A stretch of DNA of 64,000 nt, taken from assembly GCF_958298935.1 (NCBI RefSeq), contig NC_084931.1, positions 16,271,334-16,335,333 on the forward strand. Direction: 5' to 3'. Both the position numbers and the translations under genes were made by a program. Origin of the DNA: Phragmites australis. Lineage: Eukaryota; Streptophyta; Magnoliopsida; Poales; Poaceae. Each line of letters opens with the position of its first letter. The stretch's first letter is position 1. This document shows, in pieces, positions 22,584 to 34,349 of the stretch. The notes under the pieces were generated by a model. The model did not search any database. It worked only from the letters and a program-made list of their open reading frames with translations, and was not told the DNA's origin.

Positions 22584-23639
22584 TAATTATATATTTATTT
22601 GGAAAAATGGCAAGACTACCCTTACTGTCGGCCGCTGGATGGACGACAATAAGGTGTCACCCATCTAACAAGCAATATCTTATAAGTCACACAATCAAAT
22701 CGGTCAGAATTAAATAAGGCCGGTTACCTAGTGGTCACATCTTGGTATCGCCCGTTGGATGAGTGATATATTAGTGTCGTCTGTCCAAAGGTGACACATT
22801 CGTTGGGTGCGTGCTCCTATAAGCCCACTAAAAAGGTGTCATCCATTGAATGAGCTATACCTTTTCAATATAAAAAGTGTGCTGTGCGCTCGGCTGACGT
22901 CAGTTGGCTCATTTGCTCGTTTCCTACACGAGAGAAGCAGGAGAAAGAGCACTAAGAGGGTGAGAGGAGAAGAGAGGGGAGGGAAGGAGGAAAAAGAAGC
23001 GAAGCCCCGTAGAAATAAAAGGTAATTTTTTTTAAAATCTGATAGGATAACCACTAGTGGTAGGTTTTGAAATAGGTTAGAGGTTAGATCTAGGGTTTAG
23101 ACATAGGTTAGAATGTAGATCTAGGTTTAGAACTAAGGTTAGATACAATTTAGATATTAGATGTAGTATGTAGGTATATGTTAGCAATTAGATGTAGTAT
23201 GTAGACATAGGTTTGGAATTAGATATAGGATTTAGACATAATTTAAATGGAACTTAGCTAATAGATGTAGATCTTAGAGCTGTTAGATTTAGCGTTGTTA
23301 GGATTTTTCTTTTTGCAATATAGAGTAAATATTGGATCATCTTTTTAATCAATTTGGCAATATTAAGATGTAGATTTACGTGTGTTTTATTTATGTTTTA
23401 TCGGAATAATGGTAGGATTCTATATCGATGGTTGACAAGTATATCAGATAAATGATAGTTTATGGGACAGTGAAATATTATATAGTCCGAAGGGGTAGTG
23501 TTGTCAGTCTTTGAGTCAATGGACAAGAGTATATCCATACCTATGCAAAAGAGTGTCAAGCATTTATATGATTGGTTGATGTAGGGTTTCAAAATAGACC
23601 ACAAGATTTAAGAGATGACCATTAGTATTGTGGACAACC

Positions 23640-24538
23640 ATATGAGAGATGGTGTGTACTGGGAGGTGTGCCCGCTTAGAGAAAATCAAGTTTTGACGAG
23701 GTACCTACATGATGTAGTGGAAAGATGTTGACCACTATGTTGCTTGTGTAATGGAAGAATAAGGAGGGAGTTAGAGAAATACAAGATGGGGGTATGTTGA
23801 GGAGGAAGAGGGTGCTGAGGAGGAGGGTAATTAGGATGACAAACCAGATGCCAGTGAGGCATTGACTGTTACAATTGAACTCATCAGTGAGGCAAACGAG
23901 GGGAACAAATTTTTTCTCTAATTGGACAGATGTAGCGGGATAATCTTGAGGCTGACTAAACTCCTGAATATGACATATCGGATGATGAGGATGATGCTCT
24001 TGTCCCTACGGACTAGAATAATCTGAATTTTAATAACCTTATGATGAATGAGGGGAATCAGATGCCTTAGAAGTATACTCAGAATGAGGTAACTAAGGAG
24101 ACTAGGTACCCTACCAATCAGACCATGAATGATATTGTGATTCAATGGGCAACATCGCTTCGGTGATAGTTTTATATTGTGAAGTCAAGCAAGAAAGAGT
24201 ACGATGTGAAGTACGTGAAGGAGAGTTATCGTGGCGGGTGCATGACTTCAAGGGAAAGTGGGTTGAGTAGTGGGAGGTGTCAATTGTGGTGGACCACAAT
24301 TACACGCTAGATGAGCTTGAGCCGAGCCACATTAACTTGACATCAGGATTTGTTGCTAATGTGATGTACGCCCAGATTGTGGGCAACGTTAACTACAAGC
24401 GAGGGTCCATAATCAAGGCAATTGAGAAGGAGTATCGGTACACTATTAGCTACAATAAGGTATGGAGGGTGAAGATGAAGGAAATTGAGATGAGGTTCAG
24501 GATCTACATTGCGTCATTTGACATTCTTTCTCGCTTGC
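23640..24538 (+). pseudogene. MULE transposase, N-terminal part
   Basis: An acidic, Glu/Asp-coding stretch (23,790-23,960) is followed by a decayed zinc-binding-like region and then by a clear MuDR transposase segment at 24,277-24,538: HNYTLDELEPSHINLTSGF, a helix-turn region, and EYRYTISYNKVWRVKMK, the equivalent of the conserved TISYKKAW motif of plant MULE transposases. The reading is interrupted at 24,538 by the LTR of a retrotransposon and resumes at 32,163. Several stops (for example TAG at 24,269) show it was already or is now inactive. Confidence 0.75.
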
Positions 24539-25452
24539 TGATGAGCCCATAGCTTCTTTGGATACGATCAATACTGCCAATAATCCTCAAATCATATAAG
24601 GTCCAATTACAAGACCACGTGCACGATAATTAGACCACCAGGTGAACTCGTTTCTCGCTGTTCATGTTTCCTTGGATGGATTACTACTAAATTCTTGTGA
24701 TATTTTATTGCTTAGGAATGAGGGATAAGCACTACAACCTTATCTGGACGTCACCCCTCGAAGGCTAAGTCTACTCTAACTCGAGGCTGGGCTCTGGTAG
24801 AAGTCGTGGTCGTGGTCGAGTCTCAAGATAGCATGTCAATAAAACGGACATAACTCTCTCATACGAAGTTCATTTTAAGCATTCTTGGACTTGCTAGAAA
24901 GCTTATATCGAGCCCTTTCCAATGGATCTATGCTCCACCAAATATTACTTATAGTTTAGTCAGAGTCGAAGGAATAAGGTGCTGCATCACCGTTCTGGAC
25001 CCTGTCAGGTTTTATAATCGTGTCGAGGTTGGAGTCCAGGTTGTGCATGCCTCTTTTAATGGCTGTACAACCCTAGGTTGACCCCCTCATGCCCCCTTAT
25101 AAATATACAGTAGCCGTCATAGTTTAGGCTCGGGTTTAGCTTAGATTATTTTGTTTTAGACAGTTTCACCATTTATCGGTTTGTTGAACCCCAAATTCGT
25201 GTATTTCATTGGTAATTACCAATATTCAGATTGAATCTATCTGTTCTTGCTTGTGTTCTCGATTCATTTACAAGAAAAGCTTTCTTGGTGAGGTCAACCG
25301 TGTCTTGGCATGGTTGATAACCCTAGAGTAGTGGTGTATTGGTTGCGAGGGTTCTCGATCTGTTCTGTTCAAAGCCTTTGGATCATCAACGTTGAAGCTC
25401 CACCAATCGACTTATCATATTACCTTTCGGAAGATCGGGTAAACACGCATCA
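24539..25452 (+). repeat. 5' LTR of CRM-like copy 1
   Basis: 914 bp, TG...CA. A TATA box (CCTTATAAATATACAG) lies at about 25,094. The first about 240 bases encode a decayed form of the polyprotein C-terminus that is intact in the 3' LTR. Confidence 0.9.
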
Positions 25453-25454
25453 AG

Positions 25455-25467
25455 TGGTATCAGAGCC
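25455..25467 (+). other. Primer-binding site, initiator tRNA-Met
   Basis: TGGTATCAGAGCC is a perfect match to the complement of the initiator tRNA-Met 3' end, two bases after the LTR. Confidence 0.9.
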
Positions 25468-25739
25468 TCAGTTACCTTTTAGGTAATCTCAGTCCAAAAA
25501 ATTACCCCACAAAAATATTTAGATCATAGTTATTCCGCTATCCAAACCACTTTGAGCTTTTCACAATTTTGTTTTCAGTTTTCGTGTTATTGAGTTTGAG
25601 TCTATCATCAGTGTCTTTGTTGCTGGTCGAGTCATCATGTTCTAGTTTTTAGTTTCGAGTCTTTGCTATCTAAGTCATCGTGTATCTCGAATTGTCCTTG
25701 TCTGCTTTAGTCGAGGTTGTGTCACAGGCCGTGTGGACA

Positions 25740-26110
25740 ACTAGTCAAGTTTGACCATCAACTCAGGTTCTACTACTAATCGTGTTTGACCACCTACTCC
25801 GCTTCGACCACTAGTTGGTTTGACCATCAACTCAGGTTTGACCACTAGTTGTCTTCGATCACCTACTCGAATTCGACCCTCTACTCGAGTTCGACCACTA
25901 GTCAAGTCGACCATCTACTCGGGTTTGACAACTTGTCACTCCGACCACCCACTCGGGGTTCCGACTAGTCATTCTGACCATCCATTCGGGGTCCGACCAG
26001 GTACTCCGACCACCCACTTGGGTCCGACTACCTAGTCGCCATAACCACCTAGTCGGATTCGCACACCTTCTCAGATTCGACCACTTAGTCAGAGTCATCC
26101 ACCTTCTCAG
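25740..26110 (+). repeat. Degenerate 16-18 bp minisatellite in the leader
   Basis: About 20 imperfect units with consensus close to TTCGACCACCTACTCGGG follow one another between the primer site and gag. The units alternate between CTACTCGGG and CTAGTC forms. The word GACCACCTACTC recurs in the separate minisatellite at 58.2 kb. Confidence 0.8.
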
Positions 26111-26665
26111 ATCCAACCACCATAGCCAAATTTTAGAGAGAGAGAGATGGAGTTTGTGACCTATATACCTCTTTTGACTTAGAAAAATTAGTAGAAGAGT
26201 TTTGAGTTTGTGTCACATTTGCAAAAAAAAGAAGAGAGAGAGAGAGAATTAAAAAAAAGAATCAGTTTGCATTACGAATTTTGTTTCATTGTGCTTGTAT
26301 CTGATATAGTCTTTAGCTTGCTTAAGCAAGTTCTAGGAACGTGATCGGGCCAACAACTGTGACGAGTACTGCAGACTTTTATTCAGCTTTGCTAATCTGA
26401 TTTCATTAATTACTATTCCTTGCTACTAAATATTATCTATCCAAGCTATACCTTCTTTTTATCAGAACGGTATCTTCCCTTGCAACTACCTCACTCGCAC
26501 CCGATAAGGTATCACGAACCAGCCACCGGTTGTGTCAATTGCGGTGATTGGTAAGAACACTTGCAAGAGTGTGGTAAGACGCTTGAGAGTGTATGACTCC
26601 ACCTCCACCACCTAGTAGTTGATAGGGATAATTTATCTTTTGTTATTTTCTATCTTCGATTAACC

Positions 26666-29600
26666 ATGGCAGGAGAAGCATCGGATGTGAAATAGTGTGT
26701 TTTAAGGGAAGAACTCACAATGTTGTTGGATGATCATCGACAAACAATTAATGACGACATCGACAAGAAGCTTGCGGGAACCAATACCGCATTGCAACGA
26801 CTTAATGAAAGCATTGCAATACTCAATACATGCTTTGATCGATTGGTTAATCCGCCACCGAACAATGGTCGAGTGGATCCTCATGGTGTAGCCTATAAAC
26901 AAGGGGAGTCCATCGCAGATGATGAAATTTTGAGACAAGAACACGACGCCTTTGATGAACGACAACGGGACTAATTAAACTTCAACTGTCAAGGTATGAG
27001 AGGTAATAATTTTCAGCAACATAACCTACGTATTAATGATGATCCATTTGCGAAGGTTAAGTTTACTATACCATCTTTTGAGGGTGGTTATGATGCTGAA
27101 AGATATTTAGATTGGGAGATGACGGTAGAACAGAAGTTGAATGCTCATTTAGTTCCTGAAGTGCATAGCGTTAGGCAAACCACTAGTGAATTTAAAAAAT
27201 TTGCAATCATCTGGTGGAATAGGGTATGCATTGACGGATTAGCGCCTACTACATGAAATGCTTTAAAGGTTATTATGCATAACAGATTTGTTCCACCCTC
27301 TTTTAAACATGATTTTCATAAGAAATTGCAGCACTTAAACCAAGGTGATAGATCCGTAGAAGAATATTATCAGGAGCTTCAAATTAGTATGTTGTGTTGT
27401 GATATTATTGAGGATGAAGAGGCTGCAATGACACGCTTTTATGGAGGGTTAAGGCGTGAAATTCAGGACATAGTTGATTACAAAGAATACGATAGTGTTT
27501 CTAGATTGTTCCAACTTACGTGTTTGGCAGAAAAAGAATTACAGGGATGACAACAGAGCCCAAGGAGCAATTTTGGAAGCACGACCACTTCAAAATCAAC
27601 ACTGGAATAAGTCAAAATAGGTAAGCAAATTCGTAAGTGTGCAGGGGCCAACCAAGAGCTCTTCTTCAGTTGCTTCTACAAGTCAGCGAGACAATGAGCC
27701 ACCGTTGCAAGGCAATGAGCCACGTCATGAAAGATTGCCCAAGTCAGCGAGCGTACATTGTAATAGAAGACGGTGGATATGTAAGTGCTAGTGATGTTGA
27801 TGATGAATATACTCTTGTAGCTAAACATGCAGGTGATGAGGATGGACGTGAGATGGATATCGACCATGAGGAAGTGTTCGATGCCATTGTCGCGGAGGAT
27901 TATTGGACTCTCATTGTGCAGTGAGTGTTAAGCACTCAAATGGAGCAAGCGGAACAGCTACAATGCCATAATTTGTTTTAGATGTTCCTCATAGTCAAGG
28001 ATTATCATGTTCGAGTCATTATTGATGGAGGAAGCTGCAACAACTTGGTAAGTTCAGATATAATCAAGAAGCTTGCCTTGCTGACAAGAAACCATCATCA
28101 CCCTTATCATATTCAATGGTTCAACAACAGTAGTAAGGTGAAGGTAATGTAAACAGTTAGGGTGTATTTTTCTATTGGTTCATACCATGATTGTGTTGAT
28201 TTCGATGTAGTGCCCATGCAAGCATGTTCACTTTTATTAGGACGACCATGAGAGTTTTATAATAATGCAACACATCATGGTAGAAGTAATAATTACACCC
28301 TTATGCATAGAAGAAAGAAAATAACTTTTCTACCTTTAACCCCTACTGAAATTATGAAATGTGAACAAGAGATAGCTGAAAATAAGAGAAAAGAGTTTGA
28401 GAATGAATTTGAAAATCAATAAATAGCGGAAAATGTTTTTTCACCCAAAAAGGAGAAAGCAACAACAACTTAGTTTCACTGAAAGGGTGTGTTATGCTTG
28501 CTACTAAATCTGATCTTACTGAAATTTATGCTAATAAGCTACCATGCTATTCTTTGATATGCAAAGAGGTCTTACTTTCACTCGAGAATATATCTAGCTC
28601 TTTGCCTCCTGCTGTTGCTAATCTTTTGCAGGAGTTTTTGGATGTATTTTCAGCTAAAGTTCCCCCGGGATTACCACCAATTCGAGGTATAGAATATCAA
28701 ATTGATTTGATTTTGGGAGCAACTTTGCCAAACCGTGCTGCATATAGGACCAACCCGGAAGAGACTAATTAAATTCAGCAACAAATCTAAGACCTTTTAG
28801 ATCGCGGGTACGTACGAGAAAGTCTTAGTCCTTGTGATGTTCCTATTCTTTTGGTTCCTAATAAAGACAATAGTTAGCGTATATGTTGATTGTAGATCCA
28901 TTAATAATATTACTATAAAATATTATCTCCTTATCCCTAGGTTAGATGATATACTTGATGAGTTGAGTGGTTCTATAATTTTCACTAAAATTGACTTGTG
29001 AAATAGATACTACCAAATTAGGATGCAACTTGGAGATGAATGGAAAACTATATTTAAAACTAAGTTTGGCATGTATGAGTGGTTAGTAATGCCTTTTGGG
29101 TTAACTAATGCACCCAGTACTTTCATGTGATTGATGAACGAAGTTTTACGTGCTTTCATTAGAAGATTTGTGGTGGTATACTTTGCTGATATCTTGATTT
29201 ATAGTCAGTCACATGAGTCACACTCTGATCATCTACGTGTTGTTTTTAATGCTTTGAGAGATGCACGTTTGTTTGGTAACTTCGAAAAGTGCATCTTTTG
29301 CACGGATCGAGTTTCTTTTCTTGGCTATGTTGTTACTCCACAGTGAATAGAGGTGGATGAAGCAAAAATTGAAGCCATAAAGAGCTACCCCTAAGACTGT
29401 TACTTAAGTGAGAAGCTTTCTTGGTCTTGCAGATTTCTATCAGCGCTTTGTGTGGGATTTCAGCACCATTGCTGCCCCATTGAATGAATTAACGAAGAAA
29501 TGAGTGGTTTTCAAATTAGGACCTGCACAAGAACAAGCATTCAAGTTGTTGAAAAAGAAGCTCACCCATGCTCCATTGCTCCAACTCCCTGATTTTGGTA

Positions 29601-31514
29601 AGACCTTTGAACTAGAATGTGATGCTAGTGGGATTGAAATTGGGGGTGTGCTAATTCAAGAAGGTAAACTTGTTGCTTATTTCGTGAGAAATTAAGTGGG
29701 CCAAGTCTAAATTATTCCACTTATGATAAAATATTGTATACTTTAGTTCGTGTGCTTGAAACTTGGCAATATTATCTATGGCCCAAAGAATTTGTAATAC
29801 ATTTTGATCATGAATCCCTGAAACATATTAGAAGTCAAGCTAAATTGAATAAACGACATGCTAAATAGGTCGAATTTATTGAGTCTTTTTCATATGTCAT
29901 AAAACATAAGAAAGAAAAGAACAATGTGATTGCTAATGCACTTTCTAAGCGTTATACCCTGTTATCTCAACTTGATCATAAGATTTTTTGTTTAGAGACC
30001 ATTAAGGACTTATATGCTACTGATTTGGATTTTAAAGAAGTGTTTTAACATTGTAAAGAATGAAAAACATGAAATAAATATGTGCTGAATGAAGGATTGC
30101 TCTATCATGCTAACAAGCTATGCATTCCAGCTAGCTCTGTTCGTCCTTTATTATTATAGGAGGCACATGGAGAAGGACTGATGGCACATTTTGGAGTAAA
30201 GAAAACTGAAGATATGCTGGCCGACCACTTCTTTTGGCTAAAGATGAGACAAGATATCGAACGCTACGTGTCCCGATGCACCACTTGCAATAAAGCTAAG
30301 TCTCGCTTGAATCTATATGGTCCTTATATGCCTCTTCCTGTTCCTAGTGCACCATGGAAGGATATTTTTATGGATTTTGTTTTAGGACTGCCTAGGACAA
30401 TGAGGGGGAGGGATAGCATATTTGTAGTTGTGGATAGATTTTCTAAAATGGCACATTGTATACCTTGTCACAAGAGTGATGATGCTACAAACATAGCTGA
30501 TTTGTTTTTCAGGGAAATCGTTCAACTACATGGAGTGCTCAATACTATCGTCTCGGATCATGACATAAAGTTTTTGAGTCACTTTTGGAGATCATTTTGG
30601 AATACATTGGGGACGAAGCTATTGTTTTCTACAACGTGTCATCCCCAGACTGACGGTCAAACAGAGGTTCTCAAACGTACATTATTGTCCATGTTACGGG
30701 CTGTCTAAAGAAAAAATTGAGGATGTGGCAAGAATGTTTACCGCATATTGAATTTGCTTACAATAGGTCGGTACACTTCACCACCAAGGTATTTCTGTTC
30801 CAGGTAGTGTATGGATTTAATCCCCGTGCTCATATTGATTTACTACATTTGCCTACTTTTGAAAGACTTAATTTAGATGCTAAGAAGCGTGCTGAATTTA
30901 TTCTTAAGTTGCATGAAACAACTAAAAAGAATATAGAGAGCATGACTAAAAAGTATAAGATTGATGGAAATAAAGGTAGGAAGGAAATAAAATTTGAACC
31001 GGATGATTTAGTTTGGTTCCATTTGAGGAAGGATAGGTTTCCAGAACTAAGAAAATCAAAATTGATGTCTAGAGCTAATGGATCATTTAAGATAATTGAG
31101 ATAATCAATGACAATGCATACAAATTGGACCTATTTGTAGATTTTGGGGTTAGTCCCACATTTAACATTTCAGATTTGAAGCCCTACTTGGGAGAAGAAG
31201 ACGAGCTTGAGTCGAGGACGACTCCAATTCAAGAGGGGGAGGATGATGAGCCTATGGCTCCTTCAGATACGATCAATACTGCTAATAATTCTCAAATCAT
31301 ACAAGATCCAAGTACAAGAGCACGTGCACGACCATTAGACCACCAGGTGAACTCGTTTCTCGCTGTTCATATTTCATTGGATGGATTACTAATAAATTAT
31401 TGTGATATTTTATTGCTTAGGAACAAGGGAGAAGTACTACAACCTTACCCAGACGTCACCCCTCGAAGGCCAAGTCTACTTAGACTCGAGGTTGAGCTCT
31501 GGTTGAAGTCATGA
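26666..31514 (+). pseudogene. Gag-pol of CRM-like copy 1, many stops
   Basis: The start ATG is at 26,666; a TAG follows 11 codons later. Gag core is at 26,996-27,550 (FTIPSFEGGYDAERYLDWEM). Downstream are a decayed zinc knuckle (27,700), protease (IIDGGSCNN, 28,020), reverse transcriptase (28,790-29,350; YFADI replaces YFDDI at 29,178), RNase H (CDASGIEIGG), the integrase zinc domain and core (30,181-30,708) and the integrase C-terminus (30,717-31,514). The last 90 codons lie in the 3' LTR and include STRARARPLDHQVNSFL. I count more than 15 in-frame stops, many explained by C-to-T or G-to-A changes. Not functional. Confidence 0.85.
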
Positions 31515-32157
31515 TCGTGGTCGAGTCTCAAGATATTACGTCAGTAAAACGGGCATAACTCTCTCATACAAAGTCCATTTTATGCGTTCTTAGACTTGCT
31601 GGAAAGCTTATATCGTGCCCTTTCCAATGGATCTATACTCGACCAAATATTCCTTATAGTCTAGTCAAAATTGAAGGAATAAGATGTTATATCACCGTTC
31701 TGGACCCTGTCAGGTTTTGTAATTGTGTCGAAGTCGGAGTCCAGGTTATGCACGCCTCTTTCCACAGCTGTACAACCCTAGGTTGACCCCATCATGTCCC
31801 CCTATAAATATACGGTAGCCGTCATAGTTTAGGCTCTGGTTTAGCTTTGATTATTCTATTTTACACAGTTTTGCCATTTATCAGTTTGTTGAACCCCAAA
31901 CTTGAGTACTTCATTGGTAATTAGCAATATTCAAATTGCATCTACTTGTTCTTGCTTGTGCTCTCGATTCGTTTGCAGGAAAAGCCTTCTTGGTGAGGTC
32001 AACCGTGTCTTGATACGGTTGATAACCACAAAGTAGTGGTGTAGTGGTTACAAGGGTTATCGATCTGTTCTGTTCGGAGCCTTTAGATCATCAACGTCGA
32101 AGCTCCACCAATCGACTTATCATATTACCTTTCGAAAGATCGGGCAAACGCGCATCA
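31244..32157 (+). repeat. 3' LTR of CRM-like copy 1
   Basis: 914 bp, preceded by the polypurine tract and followed by the target duplication CTTGC. The polyprotein frame continues into it up to the TGA at 31,512-31,514. TATA box CCTATAAATATACGG is at about 31,800. Confidence 0.9.
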
Positions 32158-32162
32158 CTTGC

Positions 32163-32700
32163 TTTAGATCATTGCTTAAAGGAAACCATGGACTTATTAT
32201 GACTTTGATAAGTACCTATTGTTGTTTGAACCTTGAAAGTATGTCCTGAAGCGCATATTTTTTGCCTTAGGAGCATGTACCAAAGCTTTCGAGCATTGTC
32301 ATCCTATCCTCTGCATTGACAACATTTTCCTTACTGGCTTGTACAACGGTTAGATATTGACTGCTACTGGGGTTGATGGGAACAACCAAGTGCTACTGTT
32401 GGCCTTCGCATTTGTGGAGAGTGAGAACACCAGTAGTTGATATTGGTTCCTGTACTGTGTAAAGAAGATAATTGTGGGTGCTCGATCGAACGTGTGCCTT
32501 ATACATGACTGGCATGCAGGGACGCTAAAGGCTATTGTGGATATGTAGAATGGTACGGAGGATGATATGATGAGTCTTGTGTGGCCAGATTTAGAGAGTA
32601 GGTGGTGCATGAGGCATTACGGTTCTAATTTCTTCTGGCAATTCAAGAACAAGAACCTCATCAACATGTTTAAAAGGTTGTGCTGTTAGAACTAGCAATG
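32163..32700 (+). pseudogene. MULE transposase, catalytic part
   Basis: After the retrotransposon the MuDR-type transposase resumes. Readable blocks are GACTKAFEHCHPILCIDNIF (first catalytic Asp), GVDGNNQVLLLAFAFVESEN, CLIHDWHAGTL (second Asp) and SRWCMRHYGSNFFWQFKNK, all in the usual order for plant MULE transposases. The tail ends in MFKRLCC. Stops at about 32,352 and 32,440 interrupt it. No SWIM zinc finger is seen, consistent with truncation before the right terminal repeats. Confidence 0.85.
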
Positions 32701-33335
32701 AAAGCTTGATACCCTGCGGAAGACACTGGATGAGTTGACGCAGAAGCAAACATAGGAGCATGCACGGAGGCTAGTGAGGGGATTAGAGGACGAACCAGTA
32801 GCTCTTGAGTCCCTGCCAATGGACCATGAAGTTGGCATAACACGAAGGACCAAGTCATCTATCAGGCCATTAAGCGAGTAGATTGAGAATGAGCTGAAGG
32901 AGAAGTGGGTAAGCGTGAGAGATTTATCCACGCACATGAATGATGCTTATTCTATCACAAACCAAAGAGACATCGGGCCAAAACCCTAACTCAGCAAGAT
33001 GTCGCCTATTGGTAAGGCGACAAAAAAGTGTCACCCATCCAACAAGTGACATCTTGCTGAATCCCTCTGATTGGACGACATGAAGGTGTTGCCCGCTGGA
33101 TGGGTACAACAATGTGTTGCTCATCCAACGGGTGACACCTTCTGTGCTAGGTCAGCGGGTCGACACATTGGCATGCTAGGTCAAGGTGTCGCCTATTAGA
33201 TGGGCGACACCTTGCTTTCGCCCATCCAGTGGGTGATGGTAGAATAGTCTTGCCAATTTTCTAAATGGGCATGTAATATTGCAAATATTAATTGATTATA
33301 TATATAAATATATATAATTATCCTATTAGGTCACC

Positions 33336-33593
33336 TCTCAACGGATGTCACAACAGATTTTTAGGGTAATTTTTGAGTTTCAAGGCCAATCTCTGATGTT
33401 GTAATGGAAACTTAATTTCAAGGTCAGTCTGAATGATACAAAACAAAAATGTGGATTTTTCAAAATATGTTATTCAGATCTGACAATGCAAGTTTGGAGT
33501 CTGAAGCTAGTTTCAACAATGAAACGAGTTTCAATCAAGTATGAACGAGGCTTTTAAAAAATATTATGCAAGTCCAAGTGATGTTTCATAATT
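33336..33593. other. No gene seen
   Basis: Sequence between the Mutator-like right end and the next element. Repeated AGTTTCAA-type words suggest weak internal repetition, but no gene or terminal structure is visible. Confidence 0.35.
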
Positions 33594-33820
33594 TCAGTCC
33601 TGTCCAACAAAAAGAATCAGATAGTCCCACAAAAAAAATTCAGCAATAACTTTGATAACCCTTAACAAAAAGTTTTTCTCTTGTGGCCAGATGGCGTTTC
33701 CTATCCTTTCGGTTGCCTCCACAAGACCAATCACAGACCCAGCGAAAGGTTCGCCTTGCCTGTCCATGTTCACCAACTGAGGTGTCATCAATGTTGGTGC
33801 CATCTCATAGGTTAAAGTAT
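33594..33820 (-). pseudogene. Possible fragment of an antisense extra gene
   Basis: A minus-strand frame begins after a pyrimidine/AG-like junction (TAACCTATGAGATGGCACC) that resembles the junction at 40,190 (TCACCTATGAGGTGGCTG), where the last segment of the antisense gene begins in the neighbouring element. It encodes SVIGLVEATERIGNAIWPQ. Beyond the shared TYE(M/V)A the two peptides are not obviously alike, so homology is weak. It directly abuts the 5' LTR at 33,833. Confidence 0.3.
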
Positions 33821-33832
33821 AAGTGAATTTGA

Positions 33833-34329
33833 CGATGAATAATGGATAGTTATCATATCCGGGTATATTAGTAATTCTTGAGGTATATCTTTATCTCTAG
33901 GAAGGGGATCCCCGAAAGAAATGAAAATACCCGTAGGTACCCAAGGCGTCCCGTAACCGAGAAGATGTATCTCCAAAAATAGAAAGAAAGAGTCCAGAGG
34001 ACATATGACACCTTCATATATATACGGAGCCGAGAGACCATGCGGAGAGGGAGAGCAAAAAGAGGTCATTACAAGCCAATACAAGCAATTCAAGCTAACA
34101 TAATCGAATGAAGAAGTCGCCGACTAGGTTTAGATCTATCTAAACTAGCTACACCCCCTTGTAATAAGCTCAAATCAATACAAGACAAACATGACGTTGG
34201 ATTATCATCCTCAGGGAGGCTCGAACCTGTCTAAAAACCCCTATGTGTTCTCCTTGTGATTCGTCTACTCAAAGCATCCCCTTATTCTTCAACAAGTTCA
34301 TTAGATCTGTGATTTACCAATCGTTGATA
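33833..34329 (+). repeat. 5' LTR of the Tat-lineage element
   Basis: About 497 bp, starting CGATGAATAAT (a TG-to-CG change relative to the other LTR) and ending TCGTTGATA. It has a TATA box CATATATATACGG at about 34,015 and aligns throughout with 50,720-51,286. Confidence 0.8.
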
Positions 34330-34330
34330 G

Positions 34331-34349
34331 TTGGCACCATCCATGGGGA
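34331..34349 (+). other. Primer-binding site of the Tat-lineage element
   Basis: TTGGCACCATCCATGGGGA follows the LTR by one base. The TTGGC(G/A)CC...GTGGGGA type is usual for Tat-clade grass elements. Confidence 0.6.

Larger units (their letters stand above)
24539..32157 (+). mobile_element. CRM-like Ty3 chromovirus, full length but decayed (copy 1)
   Basis: Both LTRs are 914 bp (24,539-25,452 and 31,244-32,157), beginning TGATGAGCC and ending GCATCA. A perfect 5-bp duplication, CTTGC, flanks the element (24,534-24,538 and 32,158-32,162). There is an initiator-Met primer site at 25,455 and a polypurine tract AAGAGGGGGAGGA at 31,231-31,243. LTRs differ at roughly 12% of positions by eye. The polyprotein is riddled with stops, and its C-terminus runs into the 3' LTR, a layout known in the CRM clade. 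The element lies in the transposase gene of a Mutator-like element, in the same orientation. Confidence 0.9.
22530..33335 (+). mobile_element. Mutator-like element (MULE), split by a retrotransposon
   Basis: Terminal regions are inverted relative to each other. The left end has ATTATATATTTATTTGG then GGCAAGACTA (22,609), and the right end in reverse complement has AATTATATATATTTATA then GGCAAGACTA (33,254 downward). Behind these are matching GTCGCCCATTGGATGGGCGAC-type subterminal repeats (22,625-22,860 and 33,000-33,240). The outermost similarity, GTTACCCTATTGGGG against GTGACCTAATAGG, places the ends near 22,530 and 33,335. No 9-11 bp target duplication was identified. Without the inserted retrotransposon (24,539-32,157 plus 5 bp) the element is about 3.2 kb and encodes a MuDR-type transposase remnant. 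Confidence 0.75.

Noticed and set aside
23040..23290. Recurring TAGGGTTTAGACATAGG-like words as interstitial telomere repeats
   Set aside because: Plant telomere repeats are exact TTTAGGG runs. Here the words are irregular, mixed with TAGATGTAG, and lie in an apparent non-coding part of the Mutator-like element.
25740..26110. Regularly spaced short repeats as a CRISPR array
   Set aside because: Units are degenerate and contiguous with no unique spacers. The setting is a retrotransposon leader in a plant genome.
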